Source: Mycobacterium sp. ENV421 (GTDB lineage Bacteria; Actinomycetota; Actinomycetes; Mycobacteriales; Mycobacteriaceae). Taken from it: a DNA stretch of 64,000 nucleotides. Below are positions 1 through 8,667 of this stretch, piece after piece; position 1 is the first letter of the stretch; every line of letters starts with the position of its first letter. A program made the translations under genes and the position numbers. The notes under the pieces were generated by a model, which did not search any database, was not told the DNA's origin, and saw only the letters and a list, made by a program, of their open reading frames with translations. The stretch is from NCBI RefSeq assembly GCF_002887815.1, contig NZ_PDHO01000014.1, positions 82,135 through 146,134 of the forward strand, given 5' to 3'.

Positions 1-2500
1 TACGGTATCCGAGCACGTCGGCACGGAAGCTCACCAACTCTTCGCGTCGAGCTTTGTCCTTCTTCAGCACCGCCTGCCTCAGCTGTCCCGTCCATCGGTT
101 CTTGATGGGCGAGAGCGCCTTTGCGATCGCTTCTCCGCCGGCATCCTGAAGGTAGGCATCGGCGACCGCCTTGAGTTCGTCACCGGTGTAGAACCAGGCA
201 ACGTCGAGACGATCGGCAAGAGTGTAGAGAGCGTTCGGGTCAACATCTCCCTCGACGTGCGCGTCCGAATAATAGAGCTTGAAGTCCTCTTCGATGCTGG
301 CAGGGGAATTACGGAAGTCGACGACCATCGGCGCAGTCTTGCCAGGGTACATACGGTTCAGCCGTGAGAGGGTCTGTACTGTGGCGACGCCGGAGAGCTT
401 TTTGTCCACGTACATCGCCACGAGCCGGGGTTCGTCGAAGCCGGTCTGGAACTTATTCGCAGCGATGAGGACACGGAAAACTCCTTCCTCGCGGAATGCC
501 CGGGCGACGTCGCTTCGGCCGTTGAGCGAGACCTCGGTGACGGATTCCGCGATGTCTTCATCCGTAAGCGAGCCCGAGAAGGCGACCAACGTCCTCATGT
601 CGGTGTAACCCCGCTCGTCGAGGTAAGCATTCATCTTTTTTGACCAGCTCAGCGCCTCCATGCGCGAACTCGTGACGACCATCGCCTTCGCCTCGCCGCC
701 GAGCAAGTGCATGACATTCCGGCGGAAGTGTTCGATGACGACTCGGACCTTCTGGGCAATAGCCGTCGGATGGAGGCGGGCGTAACGCACGATGGCGGTG
801 ACCGCCTCGCCGGTATCGACCTGTATCTCGGTTTCGGACCCATCGCCTTCCACCGCGTTCTTCACCCGGAGGAACATGTCGTACGTGGAGTAGTTGGTGA
901 GCACGTCGAGGATGAAGCCCTCCTCTATGGCCTGCGCCATCGTGTACGTGTCGAAGGCTTCCCAGCGGCCGTCGCGCTCGGCGCCGAACAGTCGCAGAGT
1001 CTTCGCCTTCGGGGTGGCGGTGAGCGCCACGAAGGTGATGTTGCTGGATGCGGCGATCGCCGAGTCCTTCGCCAGCAGTAGGTCATCAGCGCTGATGTCT
1101 TCGTCGTCCGGATCGAGGTCGACATCGACCAGGAGCTCCTTCAGCTTCTTCGCTGCGGAACCTGACTGCGAGGAGTGCGCCTCATCAGCGATCACCGCCC
1201 AGCGCCGGCCGCGCAGTTCCTCGGTGTCCTCGATCAGCTTCATGACCTCCGGGAACGTCTGCAGGGTGCAGGTGATGATGTGGTCACCCTCGACGAGTGC
1301 CTTCTTCAGCTGGGGTGACTTCGCCCCCGACTTCTCCCCGACGCTGACGACCAAGCCCTTGCTGGACTGCACCAGGTGCATGTCGTGGCGGATGTTCTCA
1401 TCAAGCACATTGCGGTCGGTGACGACGATGACCGAGTCGAACGTCGACTGCGAGTCCGCGCTCATGTGCCGGATCAGCCGGTGACTCAACCATGCAATTG
1501 TCTTCGTCTTGCCGGAGCCGGCCGAGTGCCAGACCAGGTAGCGCTTTCCAGTCCCGTTCGCCTCGATGTCGCCGACGACGCGTTCGACCGCGCGCAGCTG
1601 GTGGAAGCGCGGGAAAACCAGCCGGCCGTCCTTCTTGCCGGACTTGCTCGGCTCGAACAGCGCGAAGTCCTTCAGGATGCGCATGAATGTCGGGCGGGCG
1701 AGGATCTTGCGCCACAGGTAGTTCGTCGACGACCCGGTGCCCGACGGCGGATTGCCCTCATGGCCTTCGCTGCCCTGGTTGAAGGGCAGGAACACCGTGT
1801 CCTCGCCCTCCAGCTTCGTGGTCATGTAGACGAGGTCGTTCGACACCGCGAAGTGCACCAAGGCACGGCCGGGCGCGAGCAGTGCCCGGTTCTTCCCGGG
1901 CCGGCGGTCCTCCTTGTACTGGCGGATCGCGTGATTGACCGTCTGGGTGTTGTCGGTCTTCAGCTCCAGCGTCACGACCGGCAGGCCGTTCGCGAGGAGC
2001 ACTACGTCGATGGTCTCGTTGGTCGCGGTGTCGAAACGCACCTGCCGCAAGACGCGTAGTCGCACCGAGTCGGCAGCCTCTATCACCTCGGTGAGGTTGG
2101 GGTTGGCGGGCGGGAACTCCATCATCGGCCCGAACTTCGCGGCGGGGCGACCGACTTGGGCGTAGGTGAAGCCCTTGCGCAGCACGCCGAGCAGACCGCC
2201 GACGGGGTGGCCCGTGGTGGCGTCCATCTTCGTCTGCTTGGCCAGCTCTTTGGTTATGTGCTGCAGTAGGTTCCGCTCGGCTGCCGTCTTCTGTTCGTCG
2301 ACAAGGTCTGCAGGTATGGCCTTCTCGTACTCGTCGGGGTACTGGGTTGCGAGCCAGTGCAGAACATCGGCGGGGATCATCGCCAGGCCGATGTCCCAAC
2401 CCGTCGGCCTGCCCTCGTTCTCGTACAGCCATCCGCGCTCCGAGAGCTCCGCGCAGAGGTTGCGCTCGAACTCCGACTCCATCAGCTGCGCATCGCCCAT
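1..2500 (-). CDS. hsdR: Type I restriction enzyme R subunit HsdR (partial, C-terminus beyond window)
   Basis: This is the motor and nuclease subunit of a type I restriction-modification complex. About 833 N-terminal residues are present and the frame stays open to the window edge. A PD-(D/E)xK-type nuclease core is visible around residues 165-181 (IDVVLLANGLPVVTLELK). It is followed by a helicase Walker A motif (SAGSGKTKT, about 326-334), a DEAH box (about 439-442) and a motif III-like TATPK. The ATG at 2500 overlaps the hsdS stop by one base (TGATG), so the two are probably translationally coupled. Gene order hsdM-hsdS-hsdR is a common type I layout. Family identity is certain; integrity beyond the left edge is unknown. 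Confidence 0.95.
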   Translation of the reverse strand, partial: MGDAQLMESEFERNLCAELSERGWLYENEGRPTGWDIGLAMIPADVLHWLATQYPDEYEKAIPADLVDEQKTAAERNLLQHITKELAKQTKMDATTGHPVGGLLGVLRKGFTYAQVGRPAAKFGPMMEFPPANPNLTEVIEAADSVRLRVLRQVRFDTATNETIDVVLLANGLPVVTLELKTDNTQTVNHAIRQYKEDRRPGKNRALLAPGRALVHFAVSNDLVYMTTKLEGEDTVFLPFNQGSEGHEGNPPSGTGSSTNYLWRKILARPTFMRILKDFALFEPSKSGKKDGRLVFPRFHQLRAVERVVGDIEANGTGKRYLVWHSAGSGKTKTIAWLSHRLIRHMSADSQSTFDSVIVVTDRNVLDENIRHDMHLVQSSKGLVVSVGEKSGAKSPQLKKALVEGDHIITCTLQTFPEVMKLIEDTEELRGRRWAVIADEAHSSQSGSAAKKLKELLVDVDLDPDDEDISADDLLLAKDSAIAASSNITFVALTATPKAKTLRLFGAERDGRWEAFDTYTMAQAIEEGFILDVLTNYSTYDMFLRVKNAVEGDGSETEIQVDTGEAVTAIVRYARLHPTAIAQKVRVVIEHFRRNVMHLLGGEAKAMVVTSSRMEALSWSKKMNAYLDERGYTDMRTLVAFSGSLTDEDIAESVTEVSLNGRSDVARAFREEGVFRVLIAANKFQTGFDEPRLVAMYVDKKLSGVATVQTLSRLNRMYPGKTAPMVVDFRNSPASIEEDFKLYYSDAHVEGDVDPNALYTLADRLDVAWFYTGDELKAVADAYLQDAGGEAIAKALSPIKNRWTGQLRQAVLKKDKARREELVSFRADVLGYR

Positions 2501-3720
2501 CACGCGACCTGATTCCGGCCGGTGACGACGTCGGTGATGAGTGCTGCGCGGCGCTCCAGGAGCAGCGCCTTGAGGTCAGCGACCCTCGCGAGCATGGCGT
2601 CGACTTGGGCCGTCGCTTCGTCCAGCTGATCCGCAATCTTGATCTGCTCGTCGAGGTCGAGATCCGGAATCGGAAGCTCACGAGCTTTCTCTGACGATAG
2701 CGCGGGAATCGTTGCACCATCGACCATCACATCGATCAGCCCGGCCGAGTAATGGCCCTTGACACAGTAGTCAAGAAAGCGCCCGTCAGCATCACCCTGC
2801 GGGCGTACGCGGATCACGTGGTTCTGAAACCCCCATCCAGGCATGTCCGCCTCCAGCACGACGCTTCTCCCGTAACCGGCTCCGCCTTCGACAATCAACA
2901 CGTCGTCGGTCCGCAGGTCATACTTCGCGAGCTCGTCGGCTGTCATCCACATGCGCTGGTCGTCGAGTTCGAGGCCGTGGTGCTGGATTGAAGCTGCGCG
3001 AACATAATTCACGAAGCTCTCGTCGTCCTGCTGTTGGGAACCCTGCACGGTCTTGCCGAGGGAGATGTCGGCTCGGAACTTCAAGCGCGTGAAGACGCCG
3101 TCGCGATCGACTGTTTCACGTTGGATGACGCCCGCCTTCCGCTCACGAAGCGACGCAACTAGTTCATTCATCCGGCTGAGCATTGCGTCGATTTCACGGG
3201 TCTCGCGGTCAAGGTAGTCCGCGATGCGCGTTTGTTCGACCAGCGACGGCAACGGCACTGGAGTTGCATCCAGCACCGTCTTCGTAACGCGTTGAGCGTT
3301 TGGGCGCACGCCCGTGGCGATAGCCGCGAAGTAGCCGACATACCGCGGACTACGGAAGAGGTGGTGTACGTAACGGGGCTCAAAACTATCGGATATGTGG
3401 AAAACCTTGTAGTCAGGACTGATGTGCCCGGTCAGCGACGATACGCCAATGCCTCCATGATTTAGCCACATCATATTCGCGGCAAGCTGTTTAGGTCGAA
3501 CTACACGATACTTCGAAATGTCAAGCGAGGCTTTCTGGCCGTCCGTCCTGGTGTTGATTTCAACGCCTCGATACTCGGAGATTGAAAGCAATTTACCGAC
3601 AGGATTAGATCCGTTTCTCTCGTCACTCTCTCTGAAATGATAGCCAAACTTGGTCACGCCCCAATGGGACGGAAGCCCGTATATCGGCGAGTGCGAAGAG
3701 TTGCCACTAAATTCGCTCAT
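2500..3720 (-). CDS. hsdS: Type I restriction-modification specificity subunit HsdS
   Basis: This DNA-recognition subunit (406 aa) directs both methylation and cleavage. It has the usual two-half architecture: target-recognition domain 1 (about 10-160), a conserved helical spacer (about 162-200, EQTRIADYLDRETREIDAML), target-recognition domain 2, and a second matching helix near the C-terminus (EQIKIADQLDEATAQVDAML). The two repeated helices set the spacing of the bipartite target. The first recognition domain (about 3250-3700) looks less GC-rich than flanking DNA, as often seen in exchanged hsdS segments. The start overlaps the hsdM end by 4 bp and the stop overlaps the hsdR start. The target sequence cannot be predicted by eye. 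Confidence 0.95.
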   Translation of the reverse strand: MSEFSGNSSHSPIYGLPSHWGVTKFGYHFRESDERNGSNPVGKLLSISEYRGVEINTRTDGQKASLDISKYRVVRPKQLAANMMWLNHGGIGVSSLTGHISPDYKVFHISDSFEPRYVHHLFRSPRYVGYFAAIATGVRPNAQRVTKTVLDATPVPLPSLVEQTRIADYLDRETREIDAMLSRMNELVASLRERKAGVIQRETVDRDGVFTRLKFRADISLGKTVQGSQQQDDESFVNYVRAASIQHHGLELDDQRMWMTADELAKYDLRTDDVLIVEGGAGYGRSVVLEADMPGWGFQNHVIRVRPQGDADGRFLDYCVKGHYSAGLIDVMVDGATIPALSSEKARELPIPDLDLDEQIKIADQLDEATAQVDAMLARVADLKALLLERRAALITDVVTGRNQVA

Positions 3721-5657
3721 TCGTTACTCACCGTCGTGAACATCTCGGCGAGCTCACTCATGAGTTTCTGCACGTCCGCGTCGATTGCCGCAAGAGGCCG
3801 GGGCTCTTCGGGCACGTAAAAGATCCGCGTGAAGGGGATGTCCGTGCCGTGCTTAGCCTTGCTCTCGTCCCACATAGCGTCCGGCGCATACGGCAGTACT
3901 TCGTGCTCCATGTGCTCGGTCAGATCCTCGCTTAGCGGCACACGCTCAGTCAGCTTCCAATCACCGGCGACGACCGGCAGGCCCTTCCGGTCTACCGCGA
4001 GCGGTGCGGAGTCATCCTGCACCGCCATCGCCTTCATCGCGGCGTCAACCAAACCAACCGAGGCCTTCACCCCTGCAACCTTCGCGGCCTCCGGCAACGC
4101 CTTCGGAAGATCGTTCCAAGGGGTGCCGTCGAGGGAACGCAGGATCCCGACGTGATCCTCGGTGAAGTCCCGACGACTGCGCAACGATTCAACGACTGCG
4201 TCGCTGTAGCACGTCCCGAACCGTGCCTGCTTGTACACGGGCACGTCCCGGAACCTGAAGTCCTCGGGAGTCATCACGCGAGAGATCGCTGGGTCAGCCT
4301 GATCAAACGCCTTGTACGCCTCCATCAGCGTTTTCCGATGGTTCTTCCCCATCTCGCGGCGCTTGTCACCCATCGGTTTCCGCATGGAGTCCCACTGGCC
4401 CGATCCGTCGATCAGCTGGATCTTGCCCTTTCGGTCAGGATCCTTGTTCGTGTCCAGGATCCAGACATAGGTCGCGATACCGGTGCCGTAGAACATGCTC
4501 GTGGGCAGCCCGATGATCGCGTCGATCAGGTCTTCTTCGAGGAGCCACTGACGGATCGAGTTTGGCCCGTTGTCGCTGTTGAACAGCGGCGACTGGTTCG
4601 AGACAACCGCAGCGCGGCCACCCTGACCGTTCTTCGCCGCGGGGCTGAGCTTCGATGCGCAGTGCGCTAGGAACAACATCTGACCGTCACTGGTACCCGG
4701 TAGACCGTGACTGAAGCGCGACCCGTGCACTTTGGCCTGTTCCTTGACCGCCTTCTCGTCTGCCTCCCAGTCGTTACCGAACGGCGGATTGGAGAGCACG
4801 TAGTCGAAGGTCTGATCCGCGTACAGATCCTCGATGAGGGTGTTGCCCTGCTTGATCGCGTCCGGTCGGCCGCCCTGGATCAGCAGGTCGGCTTTGCCGA
4901 GCGCGAACGCCGACGGCATGAGTTCTTGCCCGTAGAGCGTGACGTCGATCTTTCCGTTCATCCGCTTGAGCGCGTCCTGCGCGACAAGCAGCATGCCGCC
5001 GGAGCCGGCGGTCGGGTCATAGATTGAGCGCAAGGCACTCTCGCCCGCGAGGCCATCGTCGTCGTTGGTGATCAAGATGTCCACCATGAGCTTGATCGCA
5101 TCGCGCGGGGTGTAGAAGTTGCCCGCGGCCTTCCCCTTCTTGTTGAAGGCCCGGTACATCACGTCCTCGAAGACATCGCCCATCGCGGTGTTGGCGAGTT
5201 CCTTCGGCGACAGGTCGAGCTTCGAGAAGTGCTTCACCACGGAGTGGAGGCGGTTGGCGTCGGCGAGAACCTTCGCGCGGCGGTTGAACTCGAAGGAGGT
5301 CCAGATGTCGGCGATGTTGTTGGAGAAGCCGTCGATGTAGCTCTGCAGGGACTTGTGCACGTTGTCGTCGACCGATGCGATCGTGGCGAGGTCGAGCGGT
5401 GAGACGTTGTAGAAGCTCAGCCCGAACTTGTCCTTCACCGCGATGTCGATCAGATGTGGCGGCATCCCGGCAAGTGAGGCGACGAACGCAGTCACCTCTT
5501 GCTTAGTGTCCCCGAGCATGCACTCCAGCCGGCGGAGCACCGTGAACGGGAGGATGTAGTCGCCGTAGTCCTCCTCGTCGACTATGTGTCGGAGGTACTT
5601 GTCGGCGGTGTCCCACACGATCCGTGCGGTCGTCCCGTTGTTTGCTGCGTCAGCCAA
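3717..5657 (-). CDS. hsdM: Type I restriction-modification DNA methyltransferase subunit HsdM
   Basis: This is the N6-adenine methyltransferase subunit of the type I complex (646 aa, full length). The N-terminal helical HsdM domain is followed by the SAM-binding motif DPTAGSGGM (about 214-222) and the catalytic NPPF motif (290-293). The start codon appears to be TTG at 5657, with GAGGG about 8 bases upstream. No ATG gives a better N-terminus, because residues MADAANNGTTARIVWDTADK match the family start. It is the first gene of the hsdM-hsdS-hsdR operon. A 147-bp gap separates it from the upstream DUF4411 gene and holds a near-perfect inverted repeat (5694-5713) over a possible promoter. Confidence 0.96.
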   Translation of the reverse strand: MADAANNGTTARIVWDTADKYLRHIVDEEDYGDYILPFTVLRRLECMLGDTKQEVTAFVASLAGMPPHLIDIAVKDKFGLSFYNVSPLDLATIASVDDNVHKSLQSYIDGFSNNIADIWTSFEFNRRAKVLADANRLHSVVKHFSKLDLSPKELANTAMGDVFEDVMYRAFNKKGKAAGNFYTPRDAIKLMVDILITNDDDGLAGESALRSIYDPTAGSGGMLLVAQDALKRMNGKIDVTLYGQELMPSAFALGKADLLIQGGRPDAIKQGNTLIEDLYADQTFDYVLSNPPFGNDWEADEKAVKEQAKVHGSRFSHGLPGTSDGQMLFLAHCASKLSPAAKNGQGGRAAVVSNQSPLFNSDNGPNSIRQWLLEEDLIDAIIGLPTSMFYGTGIATYVWILDTNKDPDRKGKIQLIDGSGQWDSMRKPMGDKRREMGKNHRKTLMEAYKAFDQADPAISRVMTPEDFRFRDVPVYKQARFGTCYSDAVVESLRSRRDFTEDHVGILRSLDGTPWNDLPKALPEAAKVAGVKASVGLVDAAMKAMAVQDDSAPLAVDRKGLPVVAGDWKLTERVPLSEDLTEHMEHEVLPYAPDAMWDESKAKHGTDIPFTRIFYVPEEPRPLAAIDADVQKLMSELAEMFTTVSNE

Positions 5658-5693
5658 TGTGTTGCCCTCGATCGGTCCCGGTCACCCGTGAGA

Positions 5694-5713
5694 ATGTATC
5701 GGAAACGTTACAT
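5694..5713. promoter_or_regulatory. Inverted repeat in hsdM promoter region
   Basis: ATGTATCG-gaaa-CGTTACAT: 8-bp arms with one mismatch and a 4-bp spacer. On the minus strand it contains TACATT, a possible -10 box (TAnnnT) about 40 bases upstream of the hsdM TTG. It could be the operator of the hsd operon. The binding protein is unknown; the HTH protein encoded at 6293-7462 is one candidate. Confidence 0.4.
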
Positions 5714-5804
5714 CGAAGTTGGGCATTCGAAGAGATTCCAAGGCTGTATGTCGCGAAGCGGTGACTACGGCGAGGCGAGTCGTCGGGCGGGGACAATCAC
5801 CAGT

Positions 5805-6296
5805 TCAGGTGTCTAGTACCAGTTTCGCTCCGGTGCGACGCATCATCTCGAACGGGTCCATATACGTGGCGCCGATCGCAGCGCAGGCGTCGGGAATCTT
5901 CACCCGCTTCCGCGAGTTGGGTTCCGGCAATTCGTGGGTCACCAGTACATGGTTGTGGCCGCGTGCGTGGGCCACCAGTTGGTAGTCGGCGTGGTTGCCA
6001 GTGAATGCCGCAAGTGCGGCAGGGGTGAACGGGCGAGATGCCGCCCAAGTCGTGAGTGCGGCGAAATGTGCTGTCGTGGCCTGATCAATCCGTTGGAAGA
6101 AGGCACTGTTCGCCTTCGCCCACTTCGCCAGTTCATCGTTGCCGTCAACCAACTCCTTGCGGACGGCCTCGATGCTGCCCACCGCCCCGGCGGCATGAGC
6201 ACCTTCAAGCCACTCCCAGAACCCTGGAGCGATGTCGAAGGCGTAGTAGCGATTCTTCGCGTCGATGAGAACATTCGCATCAACGAGGTACATCAA
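5805..6296 (-). CDS. DUF4411 family PIN-like protein
   Basis: The 163-aa protein begins MMYLVDANVLIDAKNRYYAFD, the hallmark start of DUF4411, a PIN-like nuclease-fold family. Acidic residues of the PIN type are visible at D6, in NHADYQLVAHA (about 115-125) and near the C-terminus (IPDACAAIG). It overlaps the upstream ImmA/IrrE gene by 4 bp (ATGA). DUF4411 genes are known to follow XRE/ImmA genes in mobile elements, and the pair behaves by context like a toxin-antitoxin or defence module. RNase activity is inferred from fold only. Position directly upstream of hsdM suggests it travels with the restriction system. Confidence 0.85.
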   Translation of the reverse strand: MMYLVDANVLIDAKNRYYAFDIAPGFWEWLEGAHAAGAVGSIEAVRKELVDGNDELAKWAKANSAFFQRIDQATTAHFAALTTWAASRPFTPAALAAFTGNHADYQLVAHARGHNHVLVTHELPEPNSRKRVKIPDACAAIGATYMDPFEMMRRTGAKLVLDT

Positions 6297-7462
6297 CCGA
6301 CCCCGATCTCGTCAGCCAGGCGGGCGAAGGTCTCATGCTTCTTGGTCCCGAGCAGGTTGTAGGCATCGCGGAAACTGGTATCGCCCTGATAGGTGCTAGT
6401 CACAACCGCGCGGGCGAACTGGCGGCTCAGGCGCAGCGGCTGCGTGTTGTAGTAGTTCCCGCCGGAGTTCTCCCCGCGACGACGCTTCGCCAACTCGATG
6501 ACCGCATCCCGCTCCGCTTCGTATCGCTCCCGGTAGTCGTCCCATTCGAGGAAGCGTGCATCGAACAGGCGCTTGAGGATCACCAACGTGCTCACCCGGT
6601 ACCGGCGGGCCAGGCGTGTCAGCTCTTGGGTTGTCGGATCGCCCTGATAGTCGCGGCGGATCGCTGCCAGCGGGACCAAGACCTCGGCGGCGACGTGGTT
6701 GCACCACAACTCCTCAGACACACCATCGCGCACCACCATCGCGGCGTCGGACAGGGCGCTCCCGCCGAGCCAGACGTGGCCGAGTTCGTGGATCAGGGTG
6801 AAGATCTGCGCGGCCTTGGTGTCGGCGCCATTGACGAAGATCAGCGGAGCGATCGGGTCGGAGAGCGCGAAACCGCGGAACTCCTCCGGGTCCAAGGCGC
6901 GGTGCGTGTCACCGCCGACGATGCCGTTCACCATCACGAGCACACCGATTGCCTCGATGCGGTCGATCAGCTGCCGCAGGGCATCGTCGGAATTGGTGAA
7001 CACGGCACGCTCGGTCAGATCGAAGTCGATGGCCTCGCGGATCGCTCGCGCTGCGTCGGCCACGGGCGTGTCGGTGGTCGCGGAGCCTACGAACTCCAAC
7101 TGGGGTGCACCGTGATCGAGGGCGTAGTCGCGGTACCACTCCTGTCGGGTCTGACAGATGTAGATCGTGTCCAGCAGGTCAACCGACGGGCGGGGCACCG
7201 TGGTGTTGCCGAGCGTGCGCATGTCCGGGATGGGCACCGGCTCGTTCGGCGGTTCAGGTAGGAACAGCAAACCGAACGGCGTATGAGTCGCCTGCGCGAA
7301 GCTCTCCAACTGCTTTAGGGTCGGCTGACGCTCACCGCTGATCCACTCGTCGAGCTTCGGGGCGCGGCGCTGCGTGGTCTCGTCGTCCCAGCCGGCACGC
7401 TCGACTGCCCACTCCAGGAGGCTGGGGGCGACACTGATGCGTACTACCACGGGGCCCGCCAC
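6293..7462 (-). CDS. XRE-type HTH / ImmA-IrrE zinc metallopeptidase
   Basis: This 389-aa protein has an N-terminal XRE-like helix-turn-helix (about 10-68; KLDEWISGERQPTLKQLESFA) and a C-terminal ImmA/IrrE peptidase domain with the zinc motif HELGH (about 225-229, in TLIHELGHVWLG). Relatives cleave or regulate repressors of mobile elements or act as antitoxin-like partners. The frame opens with GTG at 7462, which abuts AGGAGG. A second GTG four codons later (7450) is 11 bases from that SD and may be the true start. It overlaps the DUF4411 gene by 4 bp, so the two form one operon. The function in defence or maintenance is inferred from context. Confidence 0.88.
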   Translation of the reverse strand: MAGPVVVRISVAPSLLEWAVERAGWDDETTQRRAPKLDEWISGERQPTLKQLESFAQATHTPFGLLFLPEPPNEPVPIPDMRTLGNTTVPRPSVDLLDTIYICQTRQEWYRDYALDHGAPQLEFVGSATTDTPVADAARAIREAIDFDLTERAVFTNSDDALRQLIDRIEAIGVLVMVNGIVGGDTHRALDPEEFRGFALSDPIAPLIFVNGADTKAAQIFTLIHELGHVWLGGSALSDAAMVVRDGVSEELWCNHVAAEVLVPLAAIRRDYQGDPTTQELTRLARRYRVSTLVILKRLFDARFLEWDDYRERYEAERDAVIELAKRRRGENSGGNYYNTQPLRLSRQFARAVVTSTYQGDTSFRDAYNLLGTKKHETFARLADEIGVG

Positions 7463-7564
7463 CTCCTTCCGTGTACGGTTTCAGTGTGCCGTAGCCGGTG
7501 GAGCGGGGCGTGTCGACCCCGCCGATGAGATTCGCCGCGGGTAGGTCACTGGTGACGCCGCCGG

Positions 7565-8209
7565 TCACGACAGCAGCGGTAACGCCGCCTCGATGATCAT
7601 TTTGCCGGCCTCGGTGCCGGCCGCCGTCGCGATCGCGGTCATCGCCGTCGTGGCCAATGTCTTAAGCCGGCTTGGAGAGGGGGACTCCGCGTTCGACTCG
7701 CCGCGGATCTCAGATAGCAATTCCTCGGCGTCAGCACGGACCTCGTTGTCGGTCAGCGCGGGCAGTGCCTGCTCGATCGCGCCGGCAAGGTTGCGGGCCT
7801 GCTCGATGGTCTGCTGCACGTTGACGGTTTGTGTGGCGCCGGGACTGTTGAAGGCGATGGCGACACCGCTGCTGCCCTTGATGTGCAGGTACGGATTCTG
7901 CACCTCGGCGACACCAGGGAGGTCGCGTACCGACTTGCCCGACGCGGCGTACTTCTCGCCGTAGGGGGTCAAGTGTGGCCGGAGAACGATCCTCTGCATG
8001 GTGCCGGTGCCGTCGACGTAGCCCTCCTCCATGAGCCACTCCAGTGCGGCGTTCAATTCCTCCCGGGTTACCTCGGTGTCAGACCAGGAAGTCGCCTCCA
8101 TGAAGGCCGCAGGTTTCGCGTCGGCGATGGCGGCTCCTTCGATTCGCAACTCGTACAGCCACGCGAGCACTCCATCCCGAAGATTCCACAGACGCTCGGC
8201 CTTGTTCAT
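7565..8209 (-). CDS. Hypothetical protein with winged-helix-like N-terminus
   Basis: I do not recognise the family of this 214-aa protein. The ATG at 8209 was chosen because AGGAGG lies five bases upstream; a longer reading frame to 8320 is possible but lacks such a site. Residues 1-75 (LRDGVLAWLYELRIEG ... LEWLMEEGYVDGTG) read like a winged-helix domain that uses two small helices and a hairpin. The C-terminal 35 residues are hydrophobic and alanine-rich (IATAAGTEAGKMIIEAAL) and might be a membrane-associated or oligomerising segment. It lies between the ImmA/DUF4411 pair and the Rep gene, so it is probably cargo of the element. Confidence 0.7.
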   Translation of the reverse strand: MNKAERLWNLRDGVLAWLYELRIEGAAIADAKPAAFMEATSWSDTEVTREELNAALEWLMEEGYVDGTGTMQRIVLRPHLTPYGEKYAASGKSVRDLPGVAEVQNPYLHIKGSSGVAIAFNSPGATQTVNVQQTIEQARNLAGAIEQALPALTDNEVRADAEELLSEIRGESNAESPSPSRLKTLATTAMTAIATAAGTEAGKMIIEAALPLLS

Positions 8210-8345
8210 ACGGTCCTCCTCCGCTTGGATCGGGGCCCAGGGTAACTGCGGGGTCCGACAGATGAGCCGCGGCCGCACTGCTCTGTACGAGTGCTCATAC
8301 TCGACTCTTGTGGTCGACACGGATTCTTCGATCTTCCTCGGGAGG

Positions 8346-8552
8346 CTACAGAAGTGGTGTAAACCGCAGCGTCATGACTTCCTCGTTTGACAGCAGCGCC
8401 CAACTCCCTTTCACCGGGTCGCCGTTGTCTCGCATCACTTTTGCCGCATCGAGAAGTGCCGTGTTGAGGTTGGCGGCGAGCAGTGCCGTCCGACCTTTGT
8501 CGTCATAGAGCCCCCACCCTGTGGAGGTGTCGCTTAGCAGATATGTCACCAT
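8346..8552 (-). CDS. Small hypothetical protein (68 aa)
   Basis: A short open frame, MVTYLLSDTSTGWGLYDDKG at the start, with a composition unlike an antisense shadow: mixed hydrophobic and acidic residues, and no arginine/proline/serine excess. No family is recognised. The ATG at 8552 has no obvious Shine-Dalgarno sequence. It sits on the same strand as its neighbours, between the 7565-8209 gene and the Rep gene. Moderate confidence that it is real. Confidence 0.45.
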   Translation of the reverse strand: MVTYLLSDTSTGWGLYDDKGRTALLAANLNTALLDAAKVMRDNGDPVKGSWALLSNEEVMTLRFTPLL

Positions 8553-8667
8553 GGCGAGAATCTACTGGACCACATCGACATGCTCCCCAACGCGAACTAA
8601 TCGTAGGTAACTCGTTCGACGCCAGCAGCTTTCAGCAACTGGTTCCGTGCTTCACATGTTCCTGGAA

